Shown: positions 1-7,736, counted from the stretch's first letter. The stretch: DNA of 29,123 nucleotides from JAQVYV01 sp964507305 (GCA_964507305.1 CAZDPQ010000021.1:1-29123); one strand, 5' to 3'. Made by a program: numbers and translations. The notes: generated by a model from the sequence alone, not told the origin.

Positions 1-1239
1 CTTTGTGGTTGATTCGCGGGACAACATATCAGCATACTGCCCGCGTGCGCGTTCATAAAACCAATTTTGCGGCTTCATTCCGTTATGTCCAGGAACCCAT
101 ATTGTTCTGGATAATTCTTCAATTCGTCTGTGGAACGGATCATTGGCCGAAAAATCTGCAACTTGGATCTTGTTTTGTGTGTTGGCAAAAGTTGATATTC
201 GGGGAACGATTTCATCCATTGCTTCCGGTGATTGGATAACTGACAGTTTCATTTGGACAAATACTTTAGAAAGATCCGATGAGACTTTTTTATCATTTCG
301 AGCATTGAAAATTGACGCTATTGTTTGACCACCATTAACAATTTGCATGTCCCGGATACGCTTAATTGAAGGTTTCCCATTCTCATCACGAATGATTTCA
401 ACACCTTCTGCGGTTACTGAGATGCCATTATTATAAGCAAGGAACATGTCCGGTTCATCACAAAGAGTGTCTCGGATACCCTTGTTTACAGCGCCTTTCA
501 CCTGCAGGAAGGATCGCACATTTTTCTCCAGAAGTCTATCCCGGTATTCGTCATATAACGCAGCAAGCAATTCTCCGTTGATAATCGCCAAATAAACACT
601 GTATTTATCGCTTGTGCTATTCTCGATACATGGAATTGTAGTATGAAGTTTTTCTTCAAAATCGATCTCAATGGTCTCTCTCATTTTGCCAGAGGAAACA
701 CATCGGAAAAGCCGATCCATATCCCAATTGTTAAAGGAGACTTCAGCGCCGCCAATTGTTATATTTTTAAATGGGATCGGCTTAACCAGACCATTTGTCA
801 GAGCACATATCCGTACAGTTTTTATATTGGCTTTATTATCAAAGACTGAAATTGCGAATTCATAGGTGTCATTATCCCGCTGAAATACAGTATATAGGTC
901 ATTAATTGCCCTATGGTATAATTCGATTGCCCTCTTGATCGCGGCATCAACATCATTCTGCGAGACAGCCTGGGGAATATCACTATCCGCAAAAATGCTC
1001 ACGAACAAATCCACATTCTCGTAATCTTCAGAGAAAGCATATGCGTTTAGCTGAAGTCCTCTTCCCCGGAAAGGACAAATAACAGGGTCAGAGACCTCTC
1101 CTGCTTCCTCCAGATATTCAAGCATTACGGAGGTTAAAAAGTCCTCTGTTGTCCAACCACTGGTTTCCGTATCAGTGGCAAACAAGACTTCATCCATAAA
1201 ACTCTGATAGAACGTTGCCAAGTTCTGATTATCAGCCAT
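1..1239 (-). CDS. AIPR-family protein (phage-resistance/abortive-infection type), partial
   Basis: The frame stays open from the ATG at 1239 to the window edge, giving 413 codons with no stop, so the 3' end is missing. The later part of the translation (about residues 230-370) has the features of the AIPR family (PF10592): a LQVKGAVNKGIRDTL segment, then FLAYNNGISVTAEGVEI, then QIVNGGQTIASIFNAR, then an ISTFANTQNKIQVADFSAND stretch. AIPR proteins are named from abortive-infection phage resistance and are often found beside DNA methyltransferases; their biochemical activity is not settled. A GTGAGGA ribosome binding site lies 7 nt before the ATG. The gene overlaps the end of the methyltransferase gene by 8 bp, which suggests translational coupling. 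Base composition is AT-rich compared with the rest of the window. The start and family are well supported; the function in defence is inference from family and neighbours. Confidence 0.85.
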   Translation of the reverse strand, partial: MADNQNLATFYQSFMDEVLFATDTETSGWTTEDFLTSVMLEYLEEAGEVSDPVICPFRGRGLQLNAYAFSEDYENVDLFVSIFADSDIPQAVSQNDVDAAIKRAIELYHRAINDLYTVFQRDNDTYEFAISVFDNKANIKTVRICALTNGLVKPIPFKNITIGGAEVSFNNWDMDRLFRCVSSGKMRETIEIDFEEKLHTTIPCIENSTSDKYSVYLAIINGELLAALYDEYRDRLLEKNVRSFLQVKGAVNKGIRDTLCDEPDMFLAYNNGISVTAEGVEIIRDENGKPSIKRIRDMQIVNGGQTIASIFNARNDKKVSSDLSKVFVQMKLSVIQSPEAMDEIVPRISTFANTQNKIQVADFSANDPFHRRIEELSRTIWVPGHNGMKPQNWFYERARGQYADMLSRESTTK

Positions 1240-2506
1240 TGCAGTTATCCTCACTAAAATTGTCAAGCAGAGCAATTGCTACGCTATATGCGAGGCAAAC
1301 GGGGACAGCATTACCTATCTGTTTATATGCCAGAGTGCGGGAAGGTTTTCCAGATATGGATTCAAAGAAATAGTTGTCTGGAAAAGTTTGGATTCTTGCA
1401 GCCTCTCTCGGGGTTAGAGATCTGTTCTGCCTAATATCCGGGTGAATGTAATAGTGGCCATCCCGAGAGATATGTGCAACAACAGTCTGTGCGTATGTCA
1501 AATCGCCAGCGACTACTTTAAAACGATCCAGAAAACTTTTTGTGTTATTGTGTGTACGAAGACGCTCCGGCAGATCAGTATACTCCAATCGAGCTTGTCT
1601 CTTGTCCCATGCGTCAACGACAATATGGTATATTTCCAAATCCTGCTGCGTATTTGACCGTGCCTGATGGAGTGTTGCCGCCTCTTTGTCATATTCTTTA
1701 ATTCCAGATTCATACAGATATTCCCCATCGTAATGAAGAGTATCTACCGGAGTAATAGCACCTTCACCAGCTTTAATTGGAGGTAGGTCACGGAACAATT
1801 CTTCAACCTTGTTATTTTTCTTTGCTTTGGGAATGCTTGGGTAAAAGCCCTCTTGCATTCCTCTTTTACCAATTAGAATGATTCTTTTTCGATTCTGAAG
1901 GACACCATAATCCGAGGCATTCAACACTCTTAATTCAGTAGAATATCCACAAGCCCTGAACAACTTCCGCATATTATCCAAATGGAGTGATCCATCTTCA
2001 TCCTTTGCAGATAGCAGTCCAACAACATTTTCAAAAACAAAATACTTTGGTGTGTACCGCTTTAAAAATTCAGCATACATCTTGTAGAGATAATTTCGCT
2101 TATCACCCACCATGTGATTTCCATCTCTTGACCTCCCTGCAATTGAGTATGCCTGACAAGGAGGTCCGCCAATAATAAGATCGAGATTTTCCCCAGAAAG
2201 AATTGCGTCAATTTTTGAAAAAATCTCGGGGAGACTATCGACTGATATCTCATAGTTCATGACAGAATCAAGTACTTTTTCTGGAATGTACTGATAGAAA
2301 ACATCCCGGGAAATCTGGCCATTTAGATAATGATCATAAATATGAAGCTGATTATTCTTTTTTAGCCAGTGATACGCCGACCTCGTTTTCAACGTATTGC
2401 ATGCCGCAACATCCATCTCAACATGTGCTATTGGCGAATATCCAGCACGATAAAAGCCCTCTGATAGGCCGCCGGCACCAGCAAACAAATCCAAATAATT
2501 AGGCAT
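1232..2506 (-). CDS. DNA (cytosine-5-)-methyltransferase
   Basis: This 424-residue protein carries the ordered motifs of C5-cytosine methyltransferases: the SAM-binding DLFAGAGG near residues 6-13, GGPPCQAYS with the catalytic cysteine at about 117, ENVVG near 159-163, QNRKRIILIG near 204-213, and late in the protein LTPREAARIQTFP and KQIGNAVPV. It methylates cytosine at C5 in a specific sequence, which cannot be predicted from here. An ATG at 2521 is also in frame, but GGAGAG lies 7 nt before the ATG at 2506, so that start is preferred. The gene sits in an operon-like series between a small HTH regulator and an AIPR gene. No obvious restriction endonuclease is visible inside the window, so the partner nuclease could lie beyond the left edge or be absent. 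Confidence 0.95.
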   Translation of the reverse strand: MPNYLDLFAGAGGLSEGFYRAGYSPIAHVEMDVAACNTLKTRSAYHWLKKNNQLHIYDHYLNGQISRDVFYQYIPEKVLDSVMNYEISVDSLPEIFSKIDAILSGENLDLIIGGPPCQAYSIAGRSRDGNHMVGDKRNYLYKMYAEFLKRYTPKYFVFENVVGLLSAKDEDGSLHLDNMRKLFRACGYSTELRVLNASDYGVLQNRKRIILIGKRGMQEGFYPSIPKAKKNNKVEELFRDLPPIKAGEGAITPVDTLHYDGEYLYESGIKEYDKEAATLHQARSNTQQDLEIYHIVVDAWDKRQARLEYTDLPERLRTHNNTKSFLDRFKVVAGDLTYAQTVVAHISRDGHYYIHPDIRQNRSLTPREAARIQTFPDNYFFESISGKPSRTLAYKQIGNAVPVCLAYSVAIALLDNFSEDNCNG

Positions 2507-2578
2507 GTCGTTTCTCTCCATTGCATGATTGCTATTATTCTACGACTTTGATTGTCCCCAAAAACGGACAGGAAAATG

Positions 2579-2803
2579 TCAATGTTGCTGAGCTGCCTCT
2601 TGAGCCGGTAAAAACTCAACAATATCACCAATGTCGCAATCAAGCGCTAAGCAGACTCTTTTAAGCACTTCCATGCTGACGTCCTCGCCCTTAGACATTT
2701 TCGTAACCGAGGTCCAACTAATGTGTGCATTTTGTTGCAGATCCTTCTTCAACATGTCCTTGTCGATTAGAAGTTTCCAAAGCTTTTTGTAGCTAACTTT
2801 CAT
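2579..2803 (-). CDS. Small XRE/HTH_26-type regulator
   Basis: This 74-residue protein is almost only a helix-turn-helix domain: a KKLWKLLIDKDM first helix, LQQNAHISWTSVTKMSKGEDVSM as the HTH core, and VLKRVCLALDCDIGDIVEF at the end, typical of Cro/CI-like HTH_26 proteins. The ATG at 2803 follows GAGGTGG with correct spacing; an upstream in-frame ATG would add 26 residues but has no comparable ribosome site. It is the first gene of the leftward defence operon, with a good promoter just upstream. Such proteins commonly control the expression of the adjacent methyltransferase; here that role is inferred from position. Confidence 0.85.
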   Translation of the reverse strand: MKVSYKKLWKLLIDKDMLKKDLQQNAHISWTSVTKMSKGEDVSMEVLKRVCLALDCDIGDIVEFLPAQEAAQQH

Positions 2804-2846
2804 TGTATCCACCTCACGGATAGTGTCGGAAAATATAGTTATAGTT

Positions 2847-2875
2847 ATTATACATAAAAATTCAGCATATCTCAA
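2847..2875 (-). promoter_or_regulatory. Promoter of the HTH-methyltransferase-AIPR operon
   Basis: Reading leftward, TTGAGA (2875-2870) and a perfect TATAAT (2852-2847) are 17 bp apart. The -10 box is followed at once by two direct copies of TAACTAT, at the place where an autoregulating HTH protein could bind. The operator role is inference. Confidence 0.6.
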
Positions 2876-3099
2876 TAGCAAATTCGTGATATATCAAGAA
2901 TATTCTCTATTTTTACGAGATTTGTTCCGAGATGACTATACAGTTCTCAATCGATTTGTTTACTCATTTTAAAGAAAAAACTCCCATCTGCAATTACGCA
3001 GAAAAAAGCTCCGAAGCAAATTATGGGTTTTGGAACATTTTTTCGGATACGGGTTATGTTGGAATCACCTGTATACTGACCCTGTATCCAGTAGTAGGA

Positions 3100-3326
3100 C
3101 TAAGGGTTTAAACATCCATACAATGGTGAAATTCTGTCTGAATGATATTTTCCGCGGTATTTTCTATACATGTTAAGTCTATCATATTTCATCGCATATT
3201 CCGTTAAATCCTCAGAAATGGTATCTGCGATAAGAGCGCCCTTCTCTTCTTCAGTTACTTTAGCAGGCTCTGTTACAAATAATTCAGTAATATCTCAGAA
3301 TACTTAAACAGAAGTGACGAGTCCAT
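3100..3326 (-). pseudogene. Frameshifted remnant of a small gene of unknown function
   Basis: An ATG at 3326 with an AGGTAGGGAA ribosome site opens a 17-codon frame (MDSSLLFKYSEILLNYL) that stops. A second frame runs without a stop from about 3290 to the TAG at 3100-3102 but has no good start of its own. Its translation looks like real protein: it is rich in charged residues and contains ITELFVTEPAKVTEEEKG and KYDRLNMYRKYRGKYHSD. Joining the two frames with one shift at about 3275-3290 gives a protein of roughly 75 residues. I do not recognise the family. The rest of the 2804-3465 interval holds the operon promoter described above, AT-rich DNA without genes, and the promoter and leader of the next gene. 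Confidence 0.4.
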
Positions 3327-3348
3327 TTCCCTACCTTTACGAAAATCA

Positions 3349-3357
3349 TGCTATAAT
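3349..3357 (+). promoter_or_regulatory. Extended -10 promoter of the DUF362 gene
   Basis: TGCTATAAT is an extended -10 element with a perfect TATAAT at 3352-3357; no convincing -35 is seen. Transcription would begin near 3364 and leave a leader of about 100 nt before the coding region, in which I recognise no riboswitch. Confidence 0.5.
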
Positions 3358-3465
3358 CAGACCCAGCCGATTTTAGCGGTTTTCCCTAAATGTCAGCGAA
3401 AGGGAGCCACGAAAGCGGTTCTCGTATTGGATTCAGTGACTTGAAAATGAAGTACGGAGGGGTAT

Positions 3466-4605
3466 ATGTCGGAAGTCGCAGTGGTCTATTGCGGAAGTTA
3501 TGAAATGGATGATGTCCGGTCAGCGGTGGAAAGAGGGTTTTCCCTGCTCGGCGGGCCTGAAGCTTTTGTCCGGCCGGATAAAAAAATCCTTCTGAAGCCG
3601 AACTGGCTGTCCGCCGACCCGCCGGAGAAATGCGTCACGACCCATCCCGCCGTTTTCCGCGCCGTGGCGGAAGTACTGCAGCGCGCAGGCGCCCGTCTTT
3701 CCTATGGCGACTCCCCTTCCTTTCAGAGTCCGGAAGCGGTGTCCAAGCGTTCCGGATTATCGGCGGTCGCAGACGAGCTGCAGATCCCCCTTGCCGATTT
3801 CAAGTCCGGGAAGGAGATTTTTTTTGAAGCCGGGCGCCAGAATAAGAAATTCATCGTCGCGAATGCGGTTCTTGAAAGTGACGGAGTGATCAGTCTGCCG
3901 AAAATGAAGACGCACGGGTTTCAGCGGATGACCGGTGCGGTCAAAAATCAGTTCGGATGCGTGCCGGGCGCGCTAAAAAGCGAATTTCACGTGAAAGTGC
4001 CCGATGCGTACGAATTTGCGCGCATGCTGACGGATTTGAATACCCTGATCCATCCGCGGCTGTATATTATGGACGGCGTGATGGCGATGGAAGGCAACGG
4101 CCCCAGGGGAGGGCGTCCGAGAAAAATGAACGTCCTGTTGTTCTCAGCGGATCCGATTGCCCTTGACGCGACGGCATGCCGGATGATGGCTCTGGATCCC
4201 GCATGGGTCCTTACAAACAAGGCCGGGATGGAAATGGGAGCGGGAACCTATCGGGAAGAAGACATTTCTCTCCTCGGCGATCCGCTCCGGGATTTTATTG
4301 CAATGGATTTTGACGTAGACCGGAGCCCGGTCAAGCCCGCCCGAAAGAGCGGCGGCATGCTGTTTGCCAAGAACATCCTCACACCCAAACCGTATATTGT
4401 CGCGGAACGCTGCGTCCGATGCGGCATTTGCGTAAACATGTGTCCGGTAAATCCCAAGGCGGTGGACTGGCATGACGGCAATAAGAGCAATCCCCCTTCC
4501 TACAAATACGACCGCTGCATCCGCTGCTTTTGCTGCCAGGAGGTCTGTCCGGAAAGCGCGGTGCTGATCAAAATGCCGCCGATCCGTAAAATCCTTGGGC
4601 GTTAG
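3466..4605 (+). CDS. DUF362-domain protein with C-terminal 2[4Fe-4S] ferredoxin domain
   Basis: The 379-residue product has an N-terminal DUF362 domain (about 1-290; note KILLKPNWLS, SLPKMKTHGFQRMTGAVKNQFGCVPG and ADPIALDATACRMM) and a ferredoxin domain at the C-terminus. The cysteines of the two clusters are clear: C316, C319, C322 and C326, then C351, C354, C357 and C361, each in a CxxCxxCxxxCP pattern. Proteins of this build are common in anaerobes and are thought to take part in redox or maturation chemistry, but no exact reaction is assigned to the family. No signal peptide is seen. GGAGGGG lies 5 nt before the ATG. It is a single gene, convergent with the MFS gene. Family assignment is firm; function is unknown. 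Confidence 0.9.
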   Translation: MSEVAVVYCGSYEMDDVRSAVERGFSLLGGPEAFVRPDKKILLKPNWLSADPPEKCVTTHPAVFRAVAEVLQRAGARLSYGDSPSFQSPEAVSKRSGLSAVADELQIPLADFKSGKEIFFEAGRQNKKFIVANAVLESDGVISLPKMKTHGFQRMTGAVKNQFGCVPGALKSEFHVKVPDAYEFARMLTDLNTLIHPRLYIMDGVMAMEGNGPRGGRPRKMNVLLFSADPIALDATACRMMALDPAWVLTNKAGMEMGAGTYREEDISLLGDPLRDFIAMDFDVDRSPVKPARKSGGMLFAKNILTPKPYIVAERCVRCGICVNMCPVNPKAVDWHDGNKSNPPSYKYDRCIRCFCCQEVCPESAVLIKMPPIRKILGR

Positions 4606-4638
4606 GACACTCTGATCCGGCAAAGCAAAGCAGTGTCC
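4605..4638. terminator. Candidate hairpin between convergent genes
   Basis: GGACACT (4605-4611) pairs with AGTGTCC (4632-4638) around a 20-nt loop, directly between the stops of two convergent genes. The T-tract after it on the + strand is weak, so it may be only a modest terminator. Confidence 0.35.
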
Positions 4639-4641
4639 ATT

Positions 4642-5964
4642 TCAATTTACAGCATCCTGATTCTCGGGAGGCATCGTTTCGCTTTTTGTTGACTCAGCCT
4701 TTGAGCAGCCGGGATCGCTTAAAAAGCAGCTGCGTCCAAACACATCGATGCCGATATCGGACAAGTCAGTTTCGGCAAGATGATCCGGCAGGCGATGCCT
4801 TTTTTGGAGTGAAATCAGATAAACGGTTAAGCTCCCCATCAAAATCGCAGAGAATAAACCCGGCGCAACCGGGGACAAACTGCCTATCAGCCAACCGCCC
4901 AATGCCGGCGCCACGATGCGTGTGATGCTCTCCATCGCAGCGGATATGCCCATGATCTCACCGGTTTCATTGGCCGGAACAGCCTTTGACAGGCCCGACC
5001 GGAGCAGTGTGCTGAGAATACCGCTGGATAGCGACAAGGGGACCAGTGCTGCCATTAGAACAGGTATATTCGGTGAAAAAGCCCATCCGATATAAGACAA
5101 CGTTAGTGTGATCAGAGCAAAGCGGACAAGGGCGTTCTCCGGAAACCGTTTTGTCAATGCCCCTATGCCGCCGCCCTGGATACCGGCAACCAAAACACCG
5201 ACATAAGCCAATATAAACCCTGTCGATTGCGCTGACAGCTCCAGCCGCTGTTTAGCAAACAGCGAAAACACGGATTCAAACATGGCCATTGACAGGCTGA
5301 AAACGATAATGCTGCTTAAAATGGGCCCGGCAATCGGTTTCGCAAATGCAGCAGCAAGTCCGTTCAACGGATGTTTGCGCTGTGCTTCAGATAAATGGTG
5401 GACCCGTTTTTCTTTCGGCAGCGATTCAGGGAGCAAAAAGCCAATCATCCATAAGTTGATCAGGGAAAAGCCCGCTGAGACAAATGCGGGCACGGCATAC
5501 CCCCATCGGCTTAAAAACCCGCCGGAAGCAGGACCGAGAATGAACCCGAGGCCAAAAGCGGCGCCGATCATGCCCATACCCTTTGCACGGTTTTTTTCAT
5601 CGGTAACATCCGCAATGTAGGCTTGAGCTACCGTGATATTCCCGCCGGTCAGGCCATCCAGAAAACGGCTGATCATAATCATGGCGATACTATGCGCAAA
5701 ACCGAGCATCAATAAGGATAGGAATGTTCCGGTAATGCTGAACAATAATAATGGCTTTCTTCCGAACCGGTCCGAAAAACGACCTACCAAAGGGGCTCCG
5801 AAAAATTGGCCTAACGGATAGGCTGCACCGATCAGGCCGATTATGGCGGGTGAGGCTCCCCAGTTGGCGGCAATGAAAGGCAGCAGTGGCAATATGAGTC
5901 CAAAGCCGAGCATATCGACAAATACGACCGAAAAAAGCGGCAGCAAAGGACTTTTCTGTTTCAT
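4642..5964 (-). CDS. MFS efflux transporter (TetA-like DHA1 family)
   Basis: This 440-residue integral membrane protein has about twelve hydrophobic segments. It shows the MFS loop 2-3 motif GRFSDRFGRKP (about 61-71), and in helix 5 the antiporter-type motif GLGFILGPASGG (about 138-149), as in proton-driven drug exporters of the TetA/DHA1 group. It probably exports a small hydrophobic compound; the substrate cannot be read from the sequence. The chosen ATG at 5964 has GGAGGGG 8 nt upstream, whereas 26 more upstream residues are possible but polar and without a ribosome site. It has a polar C-terminal tail of about 50 residues. It lies 86 nt downstream of the ATP-binding regulator gene on the same strand, with no terminator visible between them, so the two may be co-transcribed. 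Confidence 0.85.
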   Translation of the reverse strand: MKQKSPLLPLFSVVFVDMLGFGLILPLLPFIAANWGASPAIIGLIGAAYPLGQFFGAPLVGRFSDRFGRKPLLLFSITGTFLSLLMLGFAHSIAMIMISRFLDGLTGGNITVAQAYIADVTDEKNRAKGMGMIGAAFGLGFILGPASGGFLSRWGYAVPAFVSAGFSLINLWMIGFLLPESLPKEKRVHHLSEAQRKHPLNGLAAAFAKPIAGPILSSIIVFSLSMAMFESVFSLFAKQRLELSAQSTGFILAYVGVLVAGIQGGGIGALTKRFPENALVRFALITLTLSYIGWAFSPNIPVLMAALVPLSLSSGILSTLLRSGLSKAVPANETGEIMGISAAMESITRIVAPALGGWLIGSLSPVAPGLFSAILMGSLTVYLISLQKRHRLPDHLAETDLSDIGIDVFGRSCFLSDPGCSKAESTKSETMPPENQDAVN

Positions 5965-6050
5965 CGCAATTTTCCCCTCCGGTAAGAAACATTTCCGATG
6001 TCTGAAAGGTTCTGCTAATAAATCGACTCGCTCGAAGCACAATATGTCTG

Positions 6051-7472
6051 TTATTGTCGATTTTTTCTGGCAGAGGATTCCTCCGCCACCTTCACCGGAC
6101 TTCCAATTACATACGTCCGATTGCGCTTCTCACCACGAACTTCAAGCAAATTCTGTTCGACCATTTCGTGAAGAATTTGTCTTGTCTGAGAGGCCTTCAA
6201 ACCAAGAATTCCCATAGCAGCCGAAGTCGCAATCGATTCTTTTACCATTACATAATCAATGATTTTTCGATAATACTCATTGCTTATCGCCGGTTTATCG
6301 CCGGTTGTCGCCGGTTTATCGCCGGTTGTCGCCGGTTTATTCCCTAATATATCCTGACTATGCGGCAGTTGAGGCAATTCATTCCGCTCGACAACTGAAA
6401 ACGGAAACGGAAAGACCACCCGTAAGAAGTTTGTTGTGAAGCTAAATATGGATCGATCGTATTTCTTCAAAATTCGCGGAATACCAGAGCCAATATGTTC
6501 GACCAATTGGATATCTTTGAAAACACGCATCAGCTCCCGGTTTCTTGGTGTTGAAAAGCCCTGATAGAATTCTTCTTCAGACATATCAACCGGAAGACCC
6601 CCGGCGGAAGTGACAACAATTTTATCAGAATAAATTTCAAAAACAGGTGGCACTTCACGAGCAAAATCATTATGCACAATCGCATTGATAATGGCTTCAC
6701 GTAACGCCACCGGATCAACTGGATAGGTTTCCTCGCGGATTGTGTTGGTAATCTTTGTCAGTGGCACATTTTCGATATCAAACCGATTCAGGACATTGAA
6801 AGTCGCCTTAATAAGCGAGCAATATCCAAAATCCTTGTTTTCGATTAGATCGGACTTATCTCTCCCTTTGTATTTGGCGATTTTGATTGAAATATTGTTT
6901 TTGTCCGCCAAAAGGAATGCGAAATAATTATATCGACCATCGTCTGTCAACAGGTCGAGGTTTTTCGCGAATTGATCAGTCAACATTAAGCCATTTTCTT
7001 CGTAGTAAATTTTCAACTGCGCAAATGACAGGTCCTGGTGCGGAGAAGGAATATTTTTGAGCGAAGTACGAATTCGCTTGGAAAATGTAGACTCAATCAT
7101 CTCTGTGGACATTGGCTGCGTTGAACTTCCGACGCGGACATAAGCACCTTCAGGAGACATCCCTTTGGCACGAATATAATAGGGTTTTTCCGGACCACTG
7201 AGGACAATAATCTGAATAATCTGGTGACCATCAACGGTTTCTGTCAGCACATCAAATAATCCCATGACCGGCGGCATAATATTGTTTCTGATCCGATCAA
7301 TTATTTTACGTTGAACAGCGTCGATCTCTTCGACACCCACAACCTGGCCATCATCAGCCACACCGATATAAATCAATCCGCCTTCGCGCGCATTTAGAAA
7401 ACCAACCACTTCCTTTTCGAGTTGGTCAGTCAGTTTCAGTTTGTATTCGGTCCTGTGGTCCTCCGGCTGCAT
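6051..7472 (-). CDS. AlbA_2/Schlafen-type ATP-binding transcriptional regulator
   Basis: The 473-residue protein begins with an AlbA_2 (Schlafen-like, DNA/RNA-binding) domain at about 6-120, including EYKLKLT, GGLIYIGVADDG and GAYVRVGSSTQPM. A GHKL/HATPase_c_4-type ATP-binding region follows at about 250-350 (ALREAIINAIVHNDF, SAGGLPVDMSEEEF, GSGIPRI). Then come a short GDKPATT repeat linker (about 378-395) and a winged-helix-like end (about 400-455). Such proteins are annotated as putative DNA-binding regulators or helicase-related proteins; targets are unknown. AGGAGG lies 9 nt before the ATG. The last residues, AEESSARKNRQ, are encoded by a copy of the palindromic repeat that also lies near the tRNA. 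The gene is AT-richer than the housekeeping DNA and lies between direct repeats, which suggests horizontal acquisition. Confidence 0.88.
   Translation of the reverse strand: MQPEDHRTEYKLKLTDQLEKEVVGFLNAREGGLIYIGVADDGQVVGVEEIDAVQRKIIDRIRNNIMPPVMGLFDVLTETVDGHQIIQIIVLSGPEKPYYIRAKGMSPEGAYVRVGSSTQPMSTEMIESTFSKRIRTSLKNIPSPHQDLSFAQLKIYYEENGLMLTDQFAKNLDLLTDDGRYNYFAFLLADKNNISIKIAKYKGRDKSDLIENKDFGYCSLIKATFNVLNRFDIENVPLTKITNTIREETYPVDPVALREAIINAIVHNDFAREVPPVFEIYSDKIVVTSAGGLPVDMSEEEFYQGFSTPRNRELMRVFKDIQLVEHIGSGIPRILKKYDRSIFSFTTNFLRVVFPFPFSVVERNELPQLPHSQDILGNKPATTGDKPATTGDKPAISNEYYRKIIDYVMVKESIATSAAMGILGLKASQTRQILHEMVEQNLLEVRGEKRNRTYVIGSPVKVAEESSARKNRQ
6058..6088. repeat. Copy A of the tRNA-Ser-end palindrome, inside the 3' end of a gene
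   Basis: The 21-bp palindrome at 6068-6088 (arms TGGCAGAGGA and TCCTCCGCCA around a central T) differs by one base from the copies near the tRNA. Including the flanking T-run, 31 bp (6058-6088) match 7560-7590 in the same orientation with two mismatches. It encodes the AEESSARK tail of the ATP-binding protein. Confidence 0.85.
6289..6339. repeat. 21-bp in-frame tandem repeat in the regulator gene
   Basis: A 21-bp unit (6289-6309, 6310-6330, then a 9-bp partial copy) is repeated head to tail; the two full copies are identical. It encodes the KPATTGD linker repeats between the ATP-binding and winged-helix regions. Being a multiple of three, copy-number change would alter linker length without breaking the frame. 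Confidence 0.85.
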
Positions 7473-7502
7473 CGATCAAATCCTCCTGAGTTGGTTCATT
7501 CT

Positions 7503-7511
7503 ATTATATCA
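7503..7511 (-). promoter_or_regulatory. Extended -10 promoter of the ATP-binding regulator gene
   Basis: Reading leftward, TGATATAAT ends at 7503, an extended -10 with a perfect TATAAT. It lies about 30 bp before the ATG at 7472 and just past the terminator of the repeat array, so the start point would be very near 7496. Confidence 0.5.
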
Positions 7512-7543
7512 TCATGACGGTTTCTACGAACCTGCAATAAAAT

Positions 7544-7568
7544 AACCGCACAAGCGGTGCGGTTTTTT
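7544..7568. terminator. Bidirectional rho-independent terminator
   Basis: AACCGCAC (7544-7551) pairs with GTGCGGTT (7557-7564) around a 5-nt loop. T's follow on the + strand and an ATTTTATTG stretch follows on the - strand, so it can act both ways. It forms part of repeat unit B. Confidence 0.7.
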
Positions 7569-7569
7569 C

Positions 7570-7736
7570 TGGCGGAGGATTCCTCCGCCAAAATACTCAA
7601 CTGGCAATAAAAAGCGAGCACCTTATAAGCAAAAATCCTGGCGGAGGATTCCTCCGCCAGCTCAGACGGACTTACAATGACAAAGCGGTCACCATAAATG
7701 CAAGTGCAATTGTTTTGGCGGAGGATTCCTCCGCCA
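7570..7736. repeat. Three-copy array of 21-bp tRNA-Ser-end palindromes (copies B, C, D)
   Basis: Identical 21-bp palindromes lie at 7570-7590, 7639-7659 and 7716-7736: TGGCGGAGGA, a T, then TCCTCCGCCA. The right arm equals the last ten bases, CCA included, of the adjacent tRNA-Ser, whose own end begins the next unit at 7795. Start-to-start distances are 69, 77 and 79 bp. Reading leftward, a copy is typically followed by an A-run or hairpin and then a TTTTATTG-like stretch, and by about 20 bp that vary, before the next palindrome. The spacers differ from one another. I read it as repeated duplication of a tRNA 3' end plus terminator, or as a tRNA-derived mobile palindrome; the mechanism is inference. 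Confidence 0.85.

Noticed and set aside
3..865. Short + strand frames at the left edge
   Set aside because: They lie opposite the open AIPR frame and have no family features or ribosome sites.
3364..3465. Possible riboswitch in the leader of the DUF362 gene
   Set aside because: The leader is about 100 nt and has a small TTCCCT/AGGGAG hairpin, but I could match no known riboswitch core.
7570..7736. CRISPR-like array
   Set aside because: Repeats are only 21 bp and fully palindromic, spacers are 48-58 bp and contain hairpins and tails related to the tRNA flank, and there are no cas genes.
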